A DNA stretch of 64,000 nt from Clostridium sp. CAG:710 (GTDB taxonomy: Bacteria > Bacillota_I > Bacilli_A > RF39 > UBA660), in the NCBI GenBank assembly GCA_000432595.1, contig HF996868.1:1-64000 (forward strand), in the 5' to 3' direction. The notes below the pieces were generated by a model. That model searched no databases, was not told where the DNA came from, and was given only the letters and a program-made list of their open reading frames with translations. A program made the position numbers and the translations under genes. Position 1 is the first letter of the stretch. Each line of letters opens with the position of its first letter. Shown in pieces: positions 51,975 to 61,407 of the stretch.

Positions 51975-53268
51975 ATTAGAAGAAAGAGAATTTGATAATT
52001 TTGCTTCTAAACATCCTTATAGTAGTTTTTATCAGACTTCGTCATGGGGACATTTAAAAGAAGCAAATGGTTGGAATATGCATTTGTTAGGAGTTAAAGA
52101 TGGGAATAAAATAATTGCTGCTTCTTTGCTTCTTAGTAAAAAAACTCCTATTGGTTACTATATGTTTTATGCTCCTAGAGGTTTCTTAATTGATTATGAT
52201 AATATGAAGTTGCTTGAGTTCTTTACTGAAAATATTAAGAAATATGCTAAAGATAAAAAAGGTATCTTTATTAAAATAGATCCATACATATCTTATCAAG
52301 AAAGAGATATTAATGGAAATGTAGTTGAAGATGGCAAAAATAATAAGAATGCCTTTAATAATTTAGTTAAGCTTGGATATAAACATTTTGGTTTTAATAT
52401 AATGCAAGATACATTACAACCTAGATGGATGTTTGTAACTGATACTAAGGGCGAAACAGTTGATTCAATAATGAAAAAGATGGATCCTAAAACCAGACAA
52501 ATATTACATAAATGTGAAAGGCTTGGTATTTATACTAGAGAAATAGGATTCAATGAACTTCCTAAGTTTAAAGATATTATGGAAAAAACTGGGGAAAGAA
52601 GAGAATTTATAGATAGACCGCTTAGTTATTACGAAGAAATGTTTAAACATCTTCATGATAAAGGTATTCTTAAAATTTTGGTGGCTGAAATTAATATCAA
52701 AGACCTTGTAAGAAGAACAGATAATGATATTACAAAACTTAAAAATGAAATTGAAGATAGAACCTACAAACATGATAATAATATTATAAAAATGAATGAG
52801 GCAAAATACGAATCAAAACAAAATGAGGCTAAAAAAGAACTTGAAAGGCTAGAAGCTAATTTAGTAAAATATAAGAACTTATTAGAAAGTGATGGCGAAA
52901 TTATAACTTTAGGTGGAATTTTATTCCTTATTAATGATAATGAAGTTCTATCATTAGTTGGTGGCTCTTATGCTAAATATATGGAATTTCAATCTGCCTA
53001 TGCTGTGCATTTCTCTGGAATGAAATATGCTATAGAACATGGTTATGATAGATACAACTTCTATGGTATAGTTGGAGACTTTAATGAAAAAAATGAACTT
53101 GGTGGACTATATACATTCAAAAAAAGTTTTAGTGGATATGTAGTTGAGTTGATTGGAGAATTTGATTTAATTCTTAATAAACCACTTTATTATTTGTATC
53201 ATATTGCTTTTGGAATATATCATTTTGCCAAAAATTTAAAAGCAAAAATAAACAAAAAAAACGGGTAA
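51961..53268 (+). CDS. FemAB-family aminoacyltransferase 2
   Basis: 435 residues, same layout as its upstream paralogue: SSFYQTSSWGHLKEANGW, YAPRGFLIDYDN, a helical arm (about 240-305), then YDRYNFYGIVGDFNEKNELGGLYTFKKSFSGYVVELIGEFDL. Its ATG lies inside the end of copy 1 and the two are translationally coupled. Sequential addition of different residues to a stem peptide by paralogous FemX/A/B enzymes is established in staphylococci, so tandem copies suggest a multi-residue bridge. Confidence 0.93.
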   Translation: MKFVKLEEREFDNFASKHPYSSFYQTSSWGHLKEANGWNMHLLGVKDGNKIIAASLLLSKKTPIGYYMFYAPRGFLIDYDNMKLLEFFTENIKKYAKDKKGIFIKIDPYISYQERDINGNVVEDGKNNKNAFNNLVKLGYKHFGFNIMQDTLQPRWMFVTDTKGETVDSIMKKMDPKTRQILHKCERLGIYTREIGFNELPKFKDIMEKTGERREFIDRPLSYYEEMFKHLHDKGILKILVAEINIKDLVRRTDNDITKLKNEIEDRTYKHDNNIIKMNEAKYESKQNEAKKELERLEANLVKYKNLLESDGEIITLGGILFLINDNEVLSLVGGSYAKYMEFQSAYAVHFSGMKYAIEHGYDRYNFYGIVGDFNEKNELGGLYTFKKSFSGYVVELIGEFDLILNKPLYYLYHIAFGIYHFAKNLKAKINKKNG

Positions 53269-53279
53269 AACCGTTTTAT
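53258..53279. terminator. Bidirectional terminator between FemAB copies 2 and 3
   Basis: Stem AAAACGG / CCGTTTT with a 6-base loop, and T/A runs on both sides. It includes the stop of copy 2. Confidence 0.8.
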
Positions 53280-54535
53280 TTTTTTATCATTCTTTTAATT
53301 CCTCTTAAAAAGTTATAAAACTTATTGAATTTTGTTATTGGAAGAGTAAACTCTCCAATATATTCTATTACATTACCACCAAACCCACGTTTAAATTCAT
53401 ATACTCCATAAAGTGGATTGTTTTCTTTTTCAAAATTTCCTGATATTCCATAAAAGTTACATGCCTTATATCCATTTTTATATGCATCCTTTATATGTGC
53501 ATCATACATGGCATATTTTGGAGTGAATTTTCTATATTTCTCCAAGCTTCCAGATGTTAATGTTAGAAATTCTTCACCATTCCACATAGATAGCAAACAT
53601 GCAATATCTTTTCCTTCAGGATAATTTTTCTTGAATTCCTCTGCCTCTTTTAACTCATTTTCAAGCTTTATTAGTCTTTTATCACTTGCCTCTTTTTGAC
53701 TTTTTAATTTGGCACCTATCATATCTTTTTCCATTTTATTTAGAATTTCTTTATTTTTTTCCTGCTCTTCTTTTAAATTTTCCTTAGCACATTCCAAATA
53801 TTTCTTAGGATCTAGATATGCAAAGTATATTGTCATAAGATCTTTCATATATTTATACATTTCTTTATAGTAGTCTAACTTTCTATAAAAGAAATCTTTT
53901 CTAGTCGCAGTATCCTTGAATAAATCTTCCATAATAGGGAGGTCTTTTTCTACGCCTTTTCTAACTGATAAACCTTTTTTGTAAGTTGACTCTAGATTCT
54001 TTCTAGTGCTTTTTGAAAACTCTTGCTTTTTTACATCATATGGTTCATCTAGCATCATACGATATGCAAATCTTACTTGTCTTGCTTCTAAATATAGGTT
54101 GAAGCCAAAATGTTCAAACCCTAAATCACATAAATTTTTAAATGATTCATCATCTTTTTGTGATTTTGGCATTATGCTTCCATCTGCACCTCTTACTTGA
54201 TATACCAAATTTGGATCAATTGTAAGTTTAAATCCTTTCCTTTTCTTTATATATGTCTTTAAATTGTCAGTAAAGAATTTTAGAAGCTCTTTATTATGGT
54301 AATCAATTAAAAAGCCTCTAGGTGCATAAAATACTTTTTTACCTAAAATTGATGGCTCTTCTTCTAGTAATGTTGCGCATAGTAACTTACCTTTTTCCTT
54401 TACTCCCACATAGTCAATTTTAATACCATTATTTGACTTTAAATCTCCTAAATCTGTTGTCTGCATAAAATTAGCCATCGGATGTTTCATAGAAAATTCT
54501 CGAAATTCTTCTTTTGTTAATGTAACAAATTCCAC
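53276..54535 (-). CDS. FemAB-family aminoacyltransferase 3
   Basis: 419 residues on the opposite strand, with FMQTTDLGDLKSNNGIKI, YAPRGFLIDYHN, a Lys/Glu coiled-coil arm (about 225-300) and CNFYGISGNFEKENNPLYGVYEFKRGFGGNVIEYIGEFTL. The same family as the two convergent copies. It follows the lipid flippase gene with no gap, so it is in one operon with it. It likely acts on lipid II at the cytoplasmic face before flipping. Confidence 0.93.
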   Translation of the reverse strand: MEFVTLTKEEFREFSMKHPMANFMQTTDLGDLKSNNGIKIDYVGVKEKGKLLCATLLEEEPSILGKKVFYAPRGFLIDYHNKELLKFFTDNLKTYIKKRKGFKLTIDPNLVYQVRGADGSIMPKSQKDDESFKNLCDLGFEHFGFNLYLEARQVRFAYRMMLDEPYDVKKQEFSKSTRKNLESTYKKGLSVRKGVEKDLPIMEDLFKDTATRKDFFYRKLDYYKEMYKYMKDLMTIYFAYLDPKKYLECAKENLKEEQEKNKEILNKMEKDMIGAKLKSQKEASDKRLIKLENELKEAEEFKKNYPEGKDIACLLSMWNGEEFLTLTSGSLEKYRKFTPKYAMYDAHIKDAYKNGYKACNFYGISGNFEKENNPLYGVYEFKRGFGGNVIEYIGEFTLPITKFNKFYNFLRGIKRMIKK

Positions 54536-56236
54536 TTAATTCACCTTTTTCTTTTTTTGTATTTTGTTTTTAACAACTTTTTTTGGTTTGATATTTTTAT
54601 TTTTCTTTTTTCTACTTAAAAGTTCATTTATTTTCTCTTCCCCAAATATATTGTTTATACTTTTTGTTTTATGTAATATGAATAAGTATACTGCAGCACC
54701 TACTACTGCGTATAGTACAACTACTAATATAGCCATTAATCTTGATGTAGTATTTATTGGTACCACCAACTTTAACCCAAGAAGTACTATCACCATAGCT
54801 ATTACTGCAATTAATATATTTAGAGATTCCTTTGCGGTTTCTTCTAAATTGAATTTATATTTTTTTCTTAATACAATTAACGCTATTACGCTTGATGTTA
54901 AGAACCCTAATATTGTTGCAGTTATTGCTCCATAGAATGCAGGAAGACCCATTTTATTAAAGCTATGTATTAATGGAATATTTAATAATACTTTAACCAG
55001 CATTCCAAATATTAAGCTTATAAATACTGTTTTATTTTCTTTTAATAATTGTACTATCATAACTGTTGAAGTAAATATTGCTGTTGCTAGTGCTACAAAT
55101 ACTAAGTATTGATATGTTAATGGGCCATATTTACTTGCTCCATAGAATATTGTCCATACTGGTTTAGCTAAGAAACTTAATCCTACTGTCATTGGTACAG
55201 TAAAGAATAAAATTATTTGATATGTTTTGTTTATTTTTTCTGATACACCTTTCATATCGTTTTGAACAAAGCTTGCAGTTAGGTTAGGTATTAAGCTTGT
55301 CATAATTCCAGATACTACAGATATAATTATCATATTTATTTTTAATCCCCATGTTGAAATTACACTCATAACACTTTCTGCATCTTTTGCGGTATACCCA
55401 ATGTCATTTACCAATGTTTTAACAAGTGTTAACACATCGACTGAGTTATAAAGCGACCTAAATAAATCAATCATTACAAATGGAACTGCATAGAATAATA
55501 TCTTTTTCATTATTTCTTTGCTTGTTATCTTAGGTTCTTTTACTTTTATATCTTGCCTTAAAAATTCTTTTTTATTCTGTTTTTCTTTCCACAATAAATA
55601 TGCATAGGAAACAACTCCGCCTATTGTTGCGGCAAATACTGCACATCCTACAGTCGCCTTTAATGACATATGAAATACTCTATACATTAAGAAACTACCA
55701 ATAACTATTATTAAAACTCTTGTTAGTTGTTCTAATATTTGACTTATTGAAGTTGGTGCGATGAATCTATGCCCTTGGAAATATCCACGTGCTACACTTA
55801 GATTTGGAATGATTAGTATAGCAGTTGAAATTACCCTTATTACAAATGCAACATCTTCTTTTGTATTACCACCTTCAACATTTCCCATTATCATATATCC
55901 AATTTGATCTGCAAAAATAAATAGTATTAAGAAGCAAATAAATCCTATTATAAATAGAAATCTTTTTGCGATTTTAAATGCTCTTTCTTTTGCATCATAA
56001 TAACCTAGTGTATAATATTCACTTATTATTTTACTCATTGCAAGTGGTATTCCTGCCTGTGATATACTTAAAAATATTGTATAAATATTATATGCATATC
56101 CATATAGTGCTCCGCCTTGTTCGCCTATTATTGAATGAAATGGTATCGCATATAGTATTCCCATTATTTTGCATAAAACTATACCAACAGTCGCAATGAA
56201 TGCTCCTTGCATAAAAGAATTCTTCTTTAACTTCAT
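54536..56236 (-). CDS. MurJ/YtgP-like lipid II flippase family protein (MOP superfamily)
   Basis: 566 residues with about 14 membrane helices and a Lys-rich C-terminal tail (KKKNKNIKPKKVVKNK). The opening KNSFMQGAFIATVGIVLCKIMG and GEQGGALYGYAYNIYTIFLSISQAGIP-like sequence match the polysaccharide-biosynthesis / YtgP branch. That branch in Bacillus includes a lipid II flippase; SpoVB and O-antigen flippases are alternatives. Pairing with FemAB copy 3, which modifies lipid II, favours lipid II as substrate. Confidence 0.85.
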   Translation of the reverse strand: MKLKKNSFMQGAFIATVGIVLCKIMGILYAIPFHSIIGEQGGALYGYAYNIYTIFLSISQAGIPLAMSKIISEYYTLGYYDAKERAFKIAKRFLFIIGFICFLILFIFADQIGYMIMGNVEGGNTKEDVAFVIRVISTAILIIPNLSVARGYFQGHRFIAPTSISQILEQLTRVLIIVIGSFLMYRVFHMSLKATVGCAVFAATIGGVVSYAYLLWKEKQNKKEFLRQDIKVKEPKITSKEIMKKILFYAVPFVMIDLFRSLYNSVDVLTLVKTLVNDIGYTAKDAESVMSVISTWGLKINMIIISVVSGIMTSLIPNLTASFVQNDMKGVSEKINKTYQIILFFTVPMTVGLSFLAKPVWTIFYGASKYGPLTYQYLVFVALATAIFTSTVMIVQLLKENKTVFISLIFGMLVKVLLNIPLIHSFNKMGLPAFYGAITATILGFLTSSVIALIVLRKKYKFNLEETAKESLNILIAVIAMVIVLLGLKLVVPINTTSRLMAILVVVLYAVVGAAVYLFILHKTKSINNIFGEEKINELLSRKKKNKNIKPKKVVKNKIQKKKKVN

Positions 56237-56343
56237 ACTATCACTCTTTCTATTACATTATATATAATAAAGGCATTAATGATAATTAATGTCTTTTATA
56301 ATCTATCTATATAATTATAATACGACAGGTGAAATAAAGCAAA

Positions 56344-56520
56344 TTAACTTTTATAAACAATCATTGCGGAAAAACAATAAATTTGTTCTTCTGCAAACAT
56401 CGAAATTGATACTTCATATTTTATGTCAACAATATCTTCGTCATCTAATTCATCTAAAAAATCATTTACACTTTTTTCTAAATCCTTTTCATGCATTTCA
56501 TCAAATACTTTTACCTTCAT
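56344..56520 (-). CDS. Cse60-like small protein
   Basis: A 58-residue frame with start ATG 56520 after AAGGTGAT. The sequence MKVKVFDEMHEKDLEKSVND opens like Cse60, then IVDIKYEV and the closing YCFSAMIVYK follow. Cse60 is an acidic sigma-E-controlled sporulation protein of Bacillus. Its role is obscure and homologues occur outside spore-formers. It is acidic overall with no membrane helix. It lies between the flippase and leuS. Confidence 0.75.
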   Translation of the reverse strand: MKVKVFDEMHEKDLEKSVNDFLDELDDEDIVDIKYEVSISMFAEEQIYCFSAMIVYKS

Positions 56521-56548
56521 ATTATCACCTTTTATATTGTTTCATATA

Positions 56549-56580
56549 TAAAAAATAAAAAGTGTCGAATTGACACTTTT
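56549..56580 (-). terminator. Terminator of leuS
   Basis: Perfect 9-bp stem AAAAGTGTC / GACACTTTT with a 5-base loop, followed on the minus strand by TATTTTTTAT. Confidence 0.85.
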
Positions 56581-56616
56581 CATGTGAATTTATGTATAGT
56601 TTTGTTATTAAAAATG

Positions 56617-59031
56617 TTATTTTACAACTATATTTACAATTTTCCCTTTAATTACAATTATCTTTACAATTTCTTTTCCTTCAATATGTTTTTGTACATT
56701 TTCTTCTTTTAATGCTTTTTCTTTTATTGAATCTTCATCTTCATCTATATTAATATTTATAGTAGAACGTACTTTTCCATTAACTTGCACTGCGATATCA
56801 ATGTTTTTTTCTACTAATTTTGATTCATCATATGTTGGCCATGTATCCTCACATAATGGTTTATATCCTAATTTTTCATTTAATTCTTCTGTTATGTGAG
56901 GCGCTACTGGATTCATTAATTTTAATAGTAATCTATAATCTTCTTTTGTGATTGAATCTTTATCATCATATGCATTTGTTAGAATCATTAATGATGAGAT
57001 ATAAGTGTTGTATCCCATTGTTTCTAGATCGTTTGTAACTGATTTAATTGTCTTATTTTGAATTAACTCAAGGTCTTTCGAGAATCCTTCTTCGTTATTT
57101 ACCTTATCATATACTCTTATTATTTTATCAATAAACCTTTTACATCCTTTTAATGAATCGGTACTCCAAGGGGCATCTTGTCTATAGTCTCCCATAAACA
57201 TTTCATATGTTCTTAATGTATCTGCGCCATATTCATTTACTATATCATCAGGATTAATTACATTTCCTTTTGATTTACTCATTTTTTCACCATTTGATCC
57301 TAAAACCATACCATGTGATACACGAGTCCAGATCATTTCTTTGTGTGGTACTAATCCAATATTATATAAGAATTGTACCCAGAATCTAGCATATAATAAA
57401 TGTCTTGCGGTATGTTCCATACCTCCATTATACCAATCTACTCTATTCCAATATTTCATTGAGTCCATTGATGCGAATTCTTTTTCATTGTGTGGATCCA
57501 TAAATCTTAAGAAGTACCAAGAAGATCCTGCCCAGTTTGGCATTGTATCTGTTTCACGCTTTGCATCTTTTCCACATTTTGGACATTTACAGTTTACCCA
57601 ATCTGTTATTTTTGCAAGTGGAGATTGTCCATCGTCAGTTGGTTCATATTCCGCGATATCTGGAAGTAATAATGGTAAATCTTCTTCTTTCATTGGTTGC
57701 CATCCACATTCTTCACAGTATATCATTGGAATTGGTTCTCCCCAGAATCTTTGTCTTGAGAAAATCCAATCTCTCATTTTGTAATTATTTACTTTTCTAG
57801 CAATTCCCATTTTTACAAGTTTATCTGTGATTGCTTCTTTTGCTTCTTCTACTGTTAGACCTGTGAATTCTTCTGAATTAATAAGTTTACAACCTTTTCC
57901 TAAATAATCTTGCTTTTCAAATGCTTTTTCACTTACATCTGCACCATCAATTACTTGTATCATTTCAATGTTATGTACTTTTGCATATTCAAAGTCTCTT
58001 TGATCGTGGGTTGGCACTGCCATTACTGCACCTGTACCATAATTACCTAATACAAAATCTCCTAAATATACTGGAACTTTTTTACCATTTACTGGATTTA
58101 TTGCCTCTATTCCTTTAACTAGACATCCTGTTTTTCCTTTGTTTAATTCAGTTCTATCCATATCGGATTTTTTTGCGGTTTCTTTTATATACTCTTCTAC
58201 TTCTTCTTTGTTTTCTACCCTAGGCATTAATTCTTTTATTAATTTACCATCTGGTGCGATTACAAAGAAAGTAATACCATATATTGTTTCTATACATGTA
58301 GTAAATACAGAGAACTTCCCTCCACCTACTATATCAATATCTACTTCAACTCCAGTTGATTTACCAATCCAATTTATTTGTCCTAATTTTACTCTTTCTG
58401 CAAAGTTAGTATCATCTAGACCTTTTAATAAATCTTCTGCATAGTCACTCATTCTAAGCATCCATTGACTTTTTTCTTTTTGTATTACGGTTGAACCGCA
58501 TCTTTCACATACTCCACCTGCAGCATCTTCATTTGATAATACACTTTTACATGTTGGACACCAATTAACTGGTACTGTATCTTTATATGCCATATTATGT
58601 TTATAAAATTGTAGGAATTGCCATTGTGTCCATTTATAATATTCTGGATCTGTTGTTGAGAATTCTCTATCCCAGTCAAATGAAAAACCTAGTGTTTTCA
58701 TTTGTGTTTTAAAGGTTTTAATATTTTCCTTTACTGCTTCTTTTGGATGAATATGGTTCTTTATTGCATATTGTTCTGCAGGGGCTCCAAAAGCATCCCA
58801 TCCCATTGGATATAGCACATTATATCCTTGCATTCTTTTCATTCTTGCTATTGCATCTTGTGCTGTATAGCTTCTTACGTGTCCAACGTGTAATCCAGCA
58901 CCAGATGGATATGGAAACTCAACTAATATATAGTATGGAGTTTTATCTTTCTCTCCTGTTATTGCTTTAAAGCTTTTATGATCATCCCAATACTTTTGCC
59001 ATTTTTTTTCTACTTCTTTAAAATTATACAT
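56617..59031 (-). CDS. leuS: Leucyl-tRNA synthetase
   Basis: 804 residues, bacterial LeuRS. HIGH motif in PYPSGAGLHVGHVRSYT, a Cys-rich zinc-like loop (CPTCKSVLSNEDAAGGVCERCG), the editing CP1 domain (TGAVMAVPTHDQRDFEYA) and KMSKS in GEKMSKSKGNVINP. It charges tRNA-Leu and hydrolyses misacylated products. It starts 8 bases before the end of a small membrane-protein gene. Both are under a leucine T-box. Confidence 0.97.
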   Translation of the reverse strand: MYNFKEVEKKWQKYWDDHKSFKAITGEKDKTPYYILVEFPYPSGAGLHVGHVRSYTAQDAIARMKRMQGYNVLYPMGWDAFGAPAEQYAIKNHIHPKEAVKENIKTFKTQMKTLGFSFDWDREFSTTDPEYYKWTQWQFLQFYKHNMAYKDTVPVNWCPTCKSVLSNEDAAGGVCERCGSTVIQKEKSQWMLRMSDYAEDLLKGLDDTNFAERVKLGQINWIGKSTGVEVDIDIVGGGKFSVFTTCIETIYGITFFVIAPDGKLIKELMPRVENKEEVEEYIKETAKKSDMDRTELNKGKTGCLVKGIEAINPVNGKKVPVYLGDFVLGNYGTGAVMAVPTHDQRDFEYAKVHNIEMIQVIDGADVSEKAFEKQDYLGKGCKLINSEEFTGLTVEEAKEAITDKLVKMGIARKVNNYKMRDWIFSRQRFWGEPIPMIYCEECGWQPMKEEDLPLLLPDIAEYEPTDDGQSPLAKITDWVNCKCPKCGKDAKRETDTMPNWAGSSWYFLRFMDPHNEKEFASMDSMKYWNRVDWYNGGMEHTARHLLYARFWVQFLYNIGLVPHKEMIWTRVSHGMVLGSNGEKMSKSKGNVINPDDIVNEYGADTLRTYEMFMGDYRQDAPWSTDSLKGCKRFIDKIIRVYDKVNNEEGFSKDLELIQNKTIKSVTNDLETMGYNTYISSLMILTNAYDDKDSITKEDYRLLLKLMNPVAPHITEELNEKLGYKPLCEDTWPTYDESKLVEKNIDIAVQVNGKVRSTININIDEDEDSIKEKALKEENVQKHIEGKEIVKIIVIKGKIVNIVVK

Positions 59032-59401
59032 CTTTTGTCAATCCTTTCTTTTTAAAATATTTTCCTAATATATGAAAACTAGTTAATGATATTAGTAATG
59101 TCAGTATAAAACCAACTAGTAATTGTATCCAGAGTGTTTTTATATAAGTAATTATTGTTACTACTATTGATAGGTCAAACGCTACAACTAAACCCATCAG
59201 TTGTAGAAAATATCTAAAATTTATTTTGGATAAATCTACTTTGTATTTAGTAACAAAATATTCTACTTCCGCAGGCATTTTTTGCTTATTATTTTTTTTC
59301 TTGTTTTTTCCTTTTCTTTCACCACGCTTGTTGTAGTGAATTACTATCCAGATGTAGTACATTATATATATAAATATAATTGTAAATATAAGATATATCA
59401 T
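59024..59401 (-). CDS. Small membrane protein coupled to leuS
   Basis: 125 residues. An N-terminal membrane helix (IYLIFTIIFIYIMYYIWIVI), a very basic cytoplasmic stretch (KRGERKGKNKKKNNKQK), then two helices near 65-85 and 90-110. No family is recognised with certainty; it resembles uncharacterised proteins found next to leuS in related lineages. Ribosome site AAGGAGG precedes the start. It is the first gene after a leucine T-box and overlaps leuS by 8 bases. Its induction by leucine limitation is therefore likely. Confidence 0.75.
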   Translation of the reverse strand: MIYLIFTIIFIYIMYYIWIVIHYNKRGERKGKNKKKNNKQKMPAEVEYFVTKYKVDLSKINFRYFLQLMGLVVAFDLSIVVTIITYIKTLWIQLLVGFILTLLISLTSFHILGKYFKKKGLTKDV

Positions 59402-59411
59402 ATTTCCTCCT

Positions 59412-59625
59412 TAAAAAAACACGATAATACATCATAAGGACGCATTACCGTGTTACCACCTTAATTCATAGTTAAACTATGCACTCTAGACCTTTAATGC
59501 AGGTTTACATTTTACTATTATTAAAGACAAGTTCATAAGTATATTTATATTGCTTACACCAAACGCAACTCTCTTTGATAAATATTACATATTACTACTT
59601 CTTTAAGTAAATAAATATTAAATAT
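59412..59625 (-). promoter_or_regulatory. T-box riboswitch (Leu) for the membrane protein-leuS operon
   Basis: T-box core AAGGTGGTAACACGG at 59447-59461 on the minus strand, AAAGAGAGTTGCG in stem I, and a specifier loop ATGAACTTGTC with CUU (Leu) at 59529-59531. A terminator stem ACACGATAATAC... followed by T residues lies near 59412-59425. The specifier fits leuS. Confidence 0.9.
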
Positions 59626-59654
59626 AGTATAGTAAATTTAATAAATATATTCAA
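59626..59654 (-). promoter_or_regulatory. Promoter of the leucine T-box operon
   Basis: TTGAAT, 17 bases, TATACT on the minus strand. Confidence 0.65.
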
Positions 59655-59741
59655 TACTTTCTAGTAAATTTTTCTTATTTTTTTTATCACTTTATTTACA
59701 CTATTTAATCATTTTGTTATAATACTCCCGGATGTGGTTTT

Positions 59742-60686
59742 ATGAATAAATTTAAATATTCAGATTCAAATAAAAGGTATTACACACTTGATTACTTTTA
59801 TAAAAAGAAGTTTGGTTGTAAAGTTTTTAAGGTTAGCTTAAATGGTGGCTTTAGTTGTCCTAATAAAGATGGTAAGGTTGGATATGGTGGATGTATATAT
59901 TGTTCAAAACTAGGTAGTGGTGATTTTGCAGGAGATTTAAATGAACCTTTAGATGTTCAGTTTACCACCATTAGAGATAAAATGCTTAAAAAATGGCCTA
60001 ATGCTAAATACATTGCTTATTTTCAGGCTAATACGAATACATATGCACCTTTGCCAGTTTTAAAGGAAAAGTATGAAAGTGTTTTAAAATTTGATAATGT
60101 TATTGGACTTTCAATCGCAACTAGACCTGATGCAATAAGTCCTGAATGTATGGATTACTTAGAAGAATTATCTAAAAGAACTTATTTAACTGTTGAATTA
60201 GGACTTCAAACAATACATGATAAGACTTCCAAACTTATAAATAGGTGTCATACATTATCTTGCTTCAATGAATGTGTTAAATCACTTAGAGATAGAAATA
60301 TTAATGTTGTTGTTCATATTATAAATGGACTTCCTTATGAGACCAAAGAAATGATGCTTGATACAATTAAATATTTAAATACATTAGATATTCAGGGTAT
60401 TAAAATTCATATGCTACACATAGTCTCTGATACTGCACTTGCTAGACTATATTTGGAGAAACATTTTCACGTTCTAACAAGAGATGAATATGTTGATATT
60501 GTTTGTGATCAATTAGAACTATTAAGAAGTGATATTGTAATAAATAGAATTACAGGTGACCCTGACCCTAATGAGTTAATCGAACCTACTTGGCTTATTA
60601 AGAAATTCTGTGTATTAAATGAAATAGATAAAGAAATGGCAAGAAGAGATACATATCAAGGTATAAAAATAGACAATCAAAAGTGA
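59742..60686 (+). CDS. TIGR01212-family radical SAM protein (YtqA/YhcC-like)
   Basis: 314 residues. The cluster motif is modified as in this family: CPNKDGKVGYGGCIYCSKLGSGDF carries the three Cys with long first spacing. ELGLQTIHDKTSKLINRCH and INGLPYETKEMM follow the radical SAM barrel. The reaction of TIGR01212 proteins is not established; the family is widespread in bacteria. It ends in UGA, which shows that UGA is a stop here. It diverges from the leuS operon. Confidence 0.93.
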   Translation: MNKFKYSDSNKRYYTLDYFYKKKFGCKVFKVSLNGGFSCPNKDGKVGYGGCIYCSKLGSGDFAGDLNEPLDVQFTTIRDKMLKKWPNAKYIAYFQANTNTYAPLPVLKEKYESVLKFDNVIGLSIATRPDAISPECMDYLEELSKRTYLTVELGLQTIHDKTSKLINRCHTLSCFNECVKSLRDRNINVVVHIINGLPYETKEMMLDTIKYLNTLDIQGIKIHMLHIVSDTALARLYLEKHFHVLTRDEYVDIVCDQLELLRSDIVINRITGDPDPNELIEPTWLIKKFCVLNEIDKEMARRDTYQGIKIDNQK

Positions 60687-60699
60687 AGTTGTCTATTTT

Positions 60700-61201
60700 T
60701 TATGCATTTATATAAATGATAGGATAAATATAAATAGTGGAATTATATAAAATATCAATCCATCCAGTTATTACATATAGAGATAAATTATATGTAGATA
60801 GTCCATAAATAATACTGAAGAAGCATTTATAAAAATCATCTAATTTTTTAAACTTTTATCTAGAAAATAGTTACAAGTAACTGTTGATAATACTATTTTT
60901 AATAAGATAATAATATTTACTGCATTTGGTATATTGCTTCTTTTAAATAGTAAAACTAAGAGTGTAAATGGGCTTGAAAAATTAGGAATAAAACTTGATG
61001 CGACGCCTCCAATATAATCAATCAATATGACTTTCCATTGCGTATAACATCATAAAAATTATAGTACATTGGAACTATTTGTTCATACATATCTCCCCAC
61101 ATTATATAATTTTTTCCAAAAGGATACATTCACTTTACTAAAAATACAATTGGTAATATGACCGCCACTACTAAACCAGAAATAAAATATTTTTTCTTCA
61201 T
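60700..61201 (-). pseudogene. Decayed YfhO-like membrane protein gene (5' remnant)
   Basis: ATG 61201 after TAGAGG opens MKKKYFISGLVVAVILP, then a UGA interrupts. Further on, YPFGKNYIMWGDMYEQ, a second UGA plus a frameshift, VASSFIPNFSSPFTLLVLLF and then, in yet another frame, LYVITGWIDILY follow. Together these match the beginning of YfhO-type multi-helix membrane glycosyltransferases (normally over 800 residues). The remaining ~650 residues are gone. The gap between the radical SAM gene and ligA is therefore a relic, not empty sequence. Confidence 0.7.
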
Positions 61202-61270
61202 AATATACCTCTACTCATAATTTTGTTATACAAATCACGTATATTAATTTCAAGTACTATAAATATATAT

Positions 61271-61304
61271 TTAAAAATCCACTATGGACTAACCACAGTG
61301 GATT
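61271..61304 (-). terminator. Terminator for the pcrA-ligA unit
   Basis: Stem AATCCACT / AGTGGATT extended by TGG / CCA, with a T run on the minus strand, about 100 bases past the ligA stop. Confidence 0.65.
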
Positions 61305-61407
61305 TCTTATTATGGTGTAATACTTTTAGATAATATCTCTTACCCAGAAGATATTCTCTTCTTAAATTATTCATATTATCACCATTAATATTATCTACAA
61401 TTGTTTA

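Noticed and set aside
60700..61201. UGA read as tryptophan (Mycoplasma code)
   Set aside because: In-frame UGA occurs only in the degraded YfhO remnant; intact genes use UGG for Trp, and the radical SAM gene ends in UGA.
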